Below, in pieces: positions 31,549-36,732 of a DNA stretch of 36,732 nt. Position numbers and translations under genes: made by a program. The notes beneath the pieces were generated by a model. It worked only from the letters and a program-made list of their open reading frames with translations. It searched no databases and was not told where the DNA came from. The DNA comes from Mycoemilia scoparia (lineage: Eukaryota > Kickxellomycota > Kickxellomycetes > Kickxellales > Kickxellaceae): positions 1 through 36,732 of the forward strand of contig JANBPU010000161.1 in assembly GCA_027575805.1 (NCBI GenBank). Direction: 5' to 3'. Each line of letters starts with the position of its first letter. Positions within the stretch are counted from its first letter, which is position 1.

Positions 31549-32413
31549 AGCTTTTATCAAAATGAAGCACACTGTGCTGTATTTCAATATGCACCTGGCA
31601 TACCACAGCAACTCACTACTACCCCCTAACCCCCTATTCCAAAATATTTTTCTATCTGATTTCAGGTTTGTAATTTAAAAATAGTATCCATATGTAGTAT
31701 AAAATGTTTTGCCAATAAGCACACACACACATGCGCAGCCAGGACTGGGCTGGCATTGTCATAGGCACCTGATGTTTGTTTGGCAATCACCAATCTTGAT
31801 GTTATTTTCCAGAAGATTATATCTTGAAAACTACCCTAGAGGTTTTATACAAAGCCTTGGGCTCGTGAACTTCAGCTGCGGGCCCCTGACCGCTAAGAGA
31901 AGAGAACAAGCATATGTGGTTGGTGGAAGCGATAGCCCCAAGAGCCTTCCTGGTACACCTGCATTTTACTTTTGAACAATGACCAGTATGACCCAGCCAC
32001 ACAATTTGATGGAAATTTGCGACAATCGTCCATGCAGGAGGGGCATTTATTCGCATATGTGGGCAGACTAGACACAAGCAAACGTCAGGTGGGTTGGTGG
32101 TCGATCTATAGGCCCTTTGTCAGCAGCTGCAAGATTATAAGCCGCCATAAGAATATGTTCGTCCCAATCTCCTCAAATACTAAGATGTGGTGCAAATTGA
32201 GGCCAGCACTGGCGACCGGCCTGATAAAGCATTGGCCCTCTGCCAATTGTTCTTTTTTACGCGTGCGAATATACACAGCAGGCACATGTATATAAAAGAG
32301 GGACAAGGCTCGGATTACCATAAAATGGCAACGCTTTCTTGCTTTTATTGCTAATTTATCGTTTTTATTCCTATATTTATACTTTTTCTCCGGATTTACA
32401 TTTTCCTGCAAAT
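31549..32413. other. Intergenic region with long overlapping open frames
   Basis: Plus-strand frames at 31709-31975 and 31972-32295 overlap by four bases in different frames, and the second begins with TTG. A good acceptor (GATGTTATTTTCCAG) sits at about 31797-31812. Peptide quality is fair (for example QYDPATQFDGNLRQSSMQEG), but nothing is recognised. It could be a decayed gene or chance. The end holds the TATA box of the next gene. Confidence 0.3.
32289..32298 (+). promoter_or_regulatory. TATA box of the universal-stress-domain gene
   Basis: TATATAAAAG, followed by purine-rich sequence, lies about 116 bases before the ATG at 32414. Confidence 0.55.
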
Positions 32414-32700
32414 ATGGATGGCCAAGACGATTTTAACAAGAAATCAAACGAGCTAAATAACGGGACATCCTCAGAACAAGAGGCTGCTTCACCACAGCCT
32501 CAGCCCGAACAGGTGCTTTCCTTAGATAGGCGGCGCAGAGTTGGCATATGCTTTGATGGATCCGAGGCTGCCGAATTCGCCTTTGACTGGTATGTTATCC
32601 GTCTGAATAAACCTCTCCATCTACTTTACATTGCTTATCAGAATACACGCTGTTGTAAAATGGCCCCATGATATATGTCACAAGCAGCTAACCAGGATTT

Positions 32701-32738
<38 letters not shown>

Positions 32739-33438
32739 GCCTTATATTTATATATGTACCAACTTTTGTAGGGCTTTCAAGAACTGCATCAGCCCCTACC
32801 AGGATCACGTATTTTTCATATACTCGTTTAAAGAGCCCTGGATAGACACCCATGCTTTGCGTGAGAGCATTTCTGGAAAACGCTTGCCCACGGCCCTTGA
32901 CAAGGTACAAACCCGTGTAAAGGAGCTGTCCAAGGATCTTTTGGACATAGGCGTGACTTCACATCTGGTATACTCTTCTTCCATCGGAAAGAAAAGCCTT
33001 GGGAGGTTTGTTGTCGAGACTTGCTATAAATCCAAACTGGACACGGTGGTTGTTTGGTCGGTCAAGGACAAGAACCTGGCTCCCGAAAAGGGGCTAGACA
33101 GCGCTGATGGTGGTAGCAAAAAGCTTGCCAAGTTTTTGAAGTTGGGTCGCACAAAGAGACGCTATCTTACTTCCATGTCTACGTACATACTCAATCGGGT
33201 TGAGTGCCCAGTCGTTGTTGTCAAGTCCCCTAAACTGAACTCTGCCAGCATTGCTGACCACCAATTTAACTATGGCTACTATACCGCCAACACGTCCTAT
33301 TCCGACATGTCATCTGATCGACTCAAATGGACCCGGTCAAGAGAAAGAAACAGTATTGCAATTGCGCTGTCCGGTACGCGATCCCGACAAGAATCTATTG
33401 CGCTAGCTTTGGCCAGGACAAGATCCCGTGGCCGTTAG
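32414..33438 (+). CDS. Universal stress protein (UspA) domain protein
   Basis: Two exons: 32414-32589 and 32772-33438, giving 280 aa. Residues 1-40 are polar. The Usp alpha/beta fold begins RRRVGICFDGSEAAEFAFDW, continues with HVFFIYSFKEPW, then LDTVVVWSVKD, and ends in TSMSTYILNRVECPVVVVK, the usual final strand. A Lys/Arg-rich insert (KKLAKFLKLGRTKRR) precedes it. The classical ATP motif Gly-X2-Gly-X9-Gly-Ser/Thr is not intact, so nucleotide binding is uncertain. Residues 246-280 carry a short tandem repeat: TRSRERNSIAIALSG, TRSRQESIALALAR, TRSR. The intron (32590-32771) contains a long CTA repeat. ATG 32414 is the first in frame; an upstream TTG at 32339 is rejected. Usp proteins respond to stress; no partner is visible here. 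Confidence 0.88.
32700..32739. repeat. (CTA)n microsatellite in an intron
   Basis: About 12 CTA units in the middle of the intron of the universal-stress-domain gene, well away from both splice sites. Confidence 0.9.
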
Positions 33439-33520
33439 CCATTAACACCTTATCCTTAGTTTTCTGTTATTTATAGTCATTGAGTTCTTTTCAATATTTA
33501 TTTATTTACCAGTCGTTATA

Positions 33521-33645
33521 ATATGGATCATAATTTTTGAAGAGTGAATTTTGGTGACCAGTGATTAAAGGGGCAATCACAGCCAAATGGATGCCCAGTT
33601 TTACTAGTAGACTTTCACCCTTCAAAAATAACTACCCATATGGAT
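33521..33645 (+). mobile_element. MITE-like inverted-repeat element, copy f
   Basis: It runs from ATATGGATCATAATTTTTGAAG to CACCCTTCAAAAATAACTACC then CATATGG. The core has GGTGACCAGTGATTAAAGGG, then GCAATCACAGCCAAATGG and TTTTACTAGTAG, the fullest version of the family. Confidence 0.88.
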
Positions 33646-33768
33646 GATAATTTTAAAGGGTACTACCTCCTTTTGGTGGCCAGCTATTATAGGAGGGGCT
33701 GTCCCAGCCAAATGAGCCATAGCCATTTGTTAATAAATGGTCACCCTTCAAAAATAACTACTCACATG
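33637..33768 (+). mobile_element. MITE-like inverted-repeat element, copy g, adjacent to copy f
   Basis: It shares the CCATATGG with copy f. The left repeat has small changes (GATGATAATTTTAAAGGG). The core (CAGCTATTATAGGAGGGGCT, then CCCAGCCAAATGAG) and the TTTGTTAATAAATGG block match copy d rather than copy f, so f and g resemble c and d as two subtypes. Confidence 0.82.
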
Positions 33769-33849
33769 ATCCAAGAAAATAATAAGTGATAAATAATCAC
33801 ATACTAATGACCACTGACATTTTAACCTTGCCATAATATATTTGGAAAG

Positions 33850-34003
33850 GTCTCCTCTAAAAGGATGGTACTAGGGTGTTTCCTTGTATACTAGCCAATC
33901 ATCGCTGAGACTCCAGTCAAAATGTATGTGTAGGCTATGATTTGATTTTGCAAGAAATGTATGAGGGTATCTGTCTGTTCTCTTTTGGCAGAGAACTGCT
34001 TGC
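33850..34003. repeat. Diverged dispersed repeat, copy 1
   Basis: It aligns in the same orientation with 36168-36312. Best blocks: AATGTATGAGGG, then CTGTCTGTTC, and AGAGAACTG. Identity is clearly below that of the 440-bp repeat. The minus strand has an open frame here (KQFSAKREQTDTLIHFLQNQ), but the second copy has stops in that frame. Confidence 0.6.
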
Positions 34004-34266
34004 CATTTACCCACATGACCAAGATATTCATTTCATTGATAGAATATTTAATTTTATTATAAAAACGATACCCATGATAAGCAAGTCTGGTACCGATATA
34101 TGGTGTGCATTTGTTGTTTAGCAACCAATAATAGTAAAAATAGAAGCTGTGATGATGGTAATGACAAGAGTAACAGAAATGGTGGAGGGAAAAAAATAAC
34201 GATCGCAAAAAAAAGAAATAAAGTATCCAGACAAAAACGACAAATCAAAGAAACTTGATTGTTTAT

Positions 34267-35289
34267 TTATGAGTTAGCATTTTTAGCATTATAGATAAAC
34301 TCACAAAGTTTTTGAGGATCCTTTGTTTTCTTCAGTTCGCCGTAGCTCAATTTAACTGACTGCTGTGTTTCAACACCACTCGAGACATCAACTCCCCAAG
34401 GGGTTCCTATCTTTATGGCCTCCTGGACATTTTCTGGGGTCAATCCACCGGCCATGATGATTGGAATTCCTCCGGAGTGTTGAACAATCTCTCGGGCAAT
34501 ATTCCAATCGAAGCTGACTCCTTTGCCTCCCTGGTGGGCGGCTCCCTTTACCTTTGTGTCCAACAAGATAAATGCATGATGGAAAGGCTCGATCAAGCTC
34601 TTTATTTGATCATGGATGTTGACTTGCTTGGCATCTTTGTCAATGTGGAATACCTTTATAACCGGCCATTCTGTAATTTTGTCGATATATTCTGGTGTTT
34701 CGTCACCATGGAGCTGGACTATATCCAAGGGAACTTGCCTGGATGTTTCGATCACGACTTCGATTGGTTGGTTTTGGAAAACTCCTACCAGAAGTGGTCG
34801 TCTATTATTGAATGGTTGCTGTTGCTGGGTTGTAGTGGTGATCCTTTGAGACTCTTCACTTTTGTGACTACTATTAGTAATGGCATTTTCAAGCATCCTT
34901 TTGTGTTCGATAAACCAGGCCAATTCCAATTCACTTTGGTTGGTACTTTCTCTTGTGGAGGAGGCTGCTCCTGCTGCAGCATCAACATCGCCTTCTTTTG
35001 TCTTTTGCGGAATCTTCGAAAGGTCGGCTATTTCTTCCAAGCTCAGCTTTCGAAGCTTCGCTGGCGCGGCTTTTGGGCACTTCGAGTCTGTGCTTACATC
35101 AAAAGCGTTACTTGTAATTGGAGTTAGATTATTTATGGCTTGAGCAATTTGCTGGCCACTTTTTATTGTTATTTGACGCGAAGATGGGGCAAATATCATT
35201 CCAATTAGATCTGCGCCTGATCTAGAAGCAAGGATTGCATCCTCTGGTGACTGGATTCCACATATTTTAACAAGGGTATTCGAAGTCAT
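34267..35289 (-). CDS. TRP1: Phosphoribosylanthranilate isomerase, stand-alone, with a large insert
   Basis: Single exon, 340 aa. It catalyses the Amadori rearrangement of phosphoribosylanthranilate in tryptophan synthesis. Motifs of the (beta/alpha)8 barrel in order: LVKICGI with catalytic Cys10, GADLIGMIF, LLVGVFQNQP, DIVQLHGDE, LLDTKVKG with general-acid Asp at about 244, QGGKGVSFDW, MAGGLTPENV and WGVDVSSGVE, the last two being phosphate-binding loops. Stand-alone yeast Trp1 has about 224 aa; here about 110 Ser/Thr/Lys/Gln-rich residues (about 60-170) separate barrel strand 2 from strand 3. A GTAAGC near 35097 and CAG triplets near 34815-34825 could bound an in-phase intron, but the segment has coding-like composition and no stop. 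The start at 35289 is the first ATG; the TTG at 35334 is rejected. Confidence 0.94.
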   Translation of the reverse strand: MTSNTLVKICGIQSPEDAILASRSGADLIGMIFAPSSRQITIKSGQQIAQAINNLTPITSNAFDVSTDSKCPKAAPAKLRKLSLEEIADLSKIPQKTKEGDVDAAAGAASSTRESTNQSELELAWFIEHKRMLENAITNSSHKSEESQRITTTTQQQQPFNNRRPLLVGVFQNQPIEVVIETSRQVPLDIVQLHGDETPEYIDKITEWPVIKVFHIDKDAKQVNIHDQIKSLIEPFHHAFILLDTKVKGAAHQGGKGVSFDWNIAREIVQHSGGIPIIMAGGLTPENVQEAIKIGTPWGVDVSSGVETQQSVKLSYGELKKTKDPQKLCEFIYNAKNANS

Positions 35290-35814
35290 ATTCAGGGATA
35301 AGATAAAGTTGATGCCTAAACTACAAAGCTGCAAAATATAAAAAGAAAAATTACTGAGGCACCTTCATGGTTTAAATAATGGTTGCCATCTACGGTTGTT
35401 TTAACATTTCGATGTTGATTTATGGGTGTGTGCTTATAAAAAAGATCAATTTTTTGACTTCCACTATCATATTACAGAATTTTGCGCTGTGTAACAATGT
35501 ATTTCTATTGGGTAAACTTCTTATCCACCTTTCCCTGAGAAACTCGAATTCCAACAAATTTATACTGATATAAGCTTTGAAAAAAGGGGGCTAGGTGAAG
35601 CAGACTTAGCCGCTGTTAAGAGGTGAAGCTTATAGCAAAAAAAAGACTCACAATCACATAATACAAGAGAGCATGTGAAATGCGTATTTCGAGTTAATTA
35701 ATATGTAAGGACGTCGCTGGTTACATCAATTGGAGTAAGTATGAACAATATAACTTTTATATATCAAGTATGAAATTAAAGCAAAGCCAACAGCAGCAAT
35801 GGACTAAATTGCTT

Positions 35815-36000
35815 TTACCAAACATTTGTGGTCTCAGGTCTGCTTTGCTTTAGAGAGATTAAACCTTCTGGATTCTGCTCTGAGATATAATGTGGTAAAC
35901 CTTGAGTACAATATAGATCAAATGCGTAGCTGGGTATGACATCTTCGGATATACTGCAGTTAGTTCCAAGTATAAAAGCTTGTATATATTTTAAATGAGT
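35815..36000 (-). other. Open segment without start, possible terminal exon
   Basis: 61 sense codons on the minus strand from just after a TAG to a TAA. The peptide looks natural (ISEDVIPSYAFDLYC, GLPHYISEQNPEGLISLKQS). A GATAG acceptor-like string lies at its 5' edge. No ATG is in frame. It might be the last exon of a gene whose other exons I cannot join, or a relic. Confidence 0.25.
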
Positions 36001-36167
36001 CTATCGACTATAAAAGAATGACAATAGTATTTTTATAGCCAAAGTATTTGGTGCATGAAAACCTGTACTATCATTAGCATTATTATTACTACTACTAATA
36101 TAAAGATTAGTACAATTGGATAGACCGACCCTAAAAGATGAGACAAATATCCACCTAAATGACATAG

Positions 36168-36312
36168 TCTCCTTCAAAGATGTGTACCAGAATAATACCT
36201 TGGATGATAGTCAATAACTTGCCGAACTCTAGCTAAAACGTATGGTCTATGGACTGATTTGCAGGGAATGTATGAGGGCACCAGTCTGTTCCTATTTGGT
36301 GGAGAACTTGAC
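36168..36312. repeat. Diverged dispersed repeat, copy 2
   Basis: Partner of 33850-34003; shares TCTCCT near its start, and AATGTATGAGGG, CAGTCTGTTC and GGAGAACTTG-like blocks near its end. Confidence 0.6.
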
Positions 36313-36428
36313 AAATATATGCTCGTAATAACCCAAGAATATACTTTTTGGGGAGAATACCAATAATGTTTATTACTGACTCAGAGACCAGGCATTATCA
36401 ACTCAATGTATAAGGCTGCGCTGAATTC

Positions 36429-36539
36429 TTATAAAATAGGAAAAAGCCAAGGTGGATAATCAGAAATCTGATTACAAATATATACAGGAGATGCTGGCTG
36501 CATGAGTATAAAGAGACTTTCATCTGCATCAGTCATCAT
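36429..36539 (-). other. Short ATG-started open segment, possible first exon
   Basis: 36 codons beginning MMTDADESLFILMQPASPVY, followed by a stop; the peptide looks natural but no strong donor follows. It may be a first exon using the weak GTATAT donor inside it, or a relic. Unrecognised. Confidence 0.2.
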
Positions 36540-36644
36540 ACCGTAATTCTAAAAGACTTTGTAAGGTTGACAGTCTTGAGAAAATTGATAAATAAAGTCA
36601 GGATTGCACTATGATCAACCACAATTAAAAGTAATCATATTATT

Positions 36645-36732
36645 GTATATGAATCATAATTTTTGAAGGGTGAATTTTGGGAACCAATAATTATAGGGGC
36701 AATCGCAGCCAAATGGATGTCTAGTTTTACTA
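36645..36732 (+). mobile_element. MITE-like inverted-repeat element, copy h, cut by the window end
   Basis: The left part only: ATATGAATCATAATTTTTGAAG, GGTGAATTTTGGGAACCA, ATTATAGGGGCAATCGCAGC, CAAATGGATGTCTAG, TTTTACTA. The right terminus lies beyond the window. Confidence 0.85.

Larger units (their letters stand above)
33439..34266. other. Repeat-rich convergent intergenic region
   Basis: Lies between the 3' ends of the Usp-domain gene and TRP1. It consists of two adjacent inverted-repeat elements (33521-33768) and a diverged repeat (33850-34003). The minus-strand frame at 33891-34208 overlaps the latter and is not considered a gene. Confidence 0.6.
35290..36732. other. Right-end region: TRP1 promoter and repeats
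   Basis: No gene is assured. It contains a diverged repeat (36168-36312), several protein-like open segments on the minus strand (see 35815-36000 and 36429-36539), and a truncated inverted-repeat element at the edge. Confidence 0.5.

Noticed and set aside
29670..31611. Long minus-strand ORFs opposite the UHRF1-like gene
   Set aside because: They are antisense shadows of a gene with clear domain matches in the plus frame.
33891..34208. 105-codon minus-strand ORF downstream of TRP1
   Set aside because: It overlaps a dispersed repeat whose second copy has stops in that frame, and its N-terminal part is low-complexity Tyr/His/Phe.
34802..35097. TRP1 intron from GTAAGC (35097) to AATAATAG (34802)
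   Set aside because: It would be 296 bases and would put the conserved LLVGVF segment out of frame.

Overview
The window looks like nuclear DNA of a fungus. It is AT-rich and its genes carry short GT-AG introns, mostly about 90-250 bases. Gene content is eukaryotic housekeeping: Mago nashi, biotin-protein ligase with the fungal N-terminal domain, TAF9, ribosomal protein uS11, a TTP/Tis11-type zinc-finger protein, a stand-alone TRP1, and two fungal-type monocarboxylate (MCH-like) transporters. An exon-junction-complex protein together with a metazoan-like UHRF1 homologue argues against a budding yeast. An early-diverging fungus, possibly Zoopagomycota/Kickxellomycotina, is my inference and cannot be proved from this window.

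Layout. Left part (1-18 kb): a dispersed repeat copy, Mago (-, five exons), an unrecognised small ORF (+), a small secreted protein (-), BPL1 (+, three exons), an MCH-like transporter with three introns (-), a second secreted protein paralogous to the first (-), a second copy of the dispersed repeat carrying a pair of inverted-repeat elements, and a second, intronless MCH-like transporter (-). Middle (19.7-28 kb): TAF9 (+, three exons) converges on a compact minus-strand run: a DUF4460/TCAIM-like protein, a CD2BP2/Lin1-like spliceosomal protein, ribosomal protein uS11, and a tandem CCCH-zinc-finger protein. Right part (29.4-36.7 kb): a UHRF1-like protein (UBL-PHD-SRA-RING, +, three exons), a universal-stress-domain protein (+), TRP1 (-), then repeat-rich DNA.

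The genes do not form one pathway. The points that stand out are: (1) the UHRF1 homologue, which lacks the tandem Tudor domain but keeps the SRA residues used to read hemimethylated CpG in collinear positions; (2) a family of about 90-130 bp inverted-repeat (MITE-like) elements with at least nine copies here, several as adjacent pairs sharing one junction; (3) duplicated pairs (secreted protein, transporter, 440-bp repeat) in the first 18 kb, suggesting an old local duplication; and (4) two cysteine-free secreted proteins that define an unrecognised family. Several genes (Mago, the first and last exons of others) are only visible after splicing; exon coordinates below were read by hand from GT-AG junctions and family conservation, not from transcripts.
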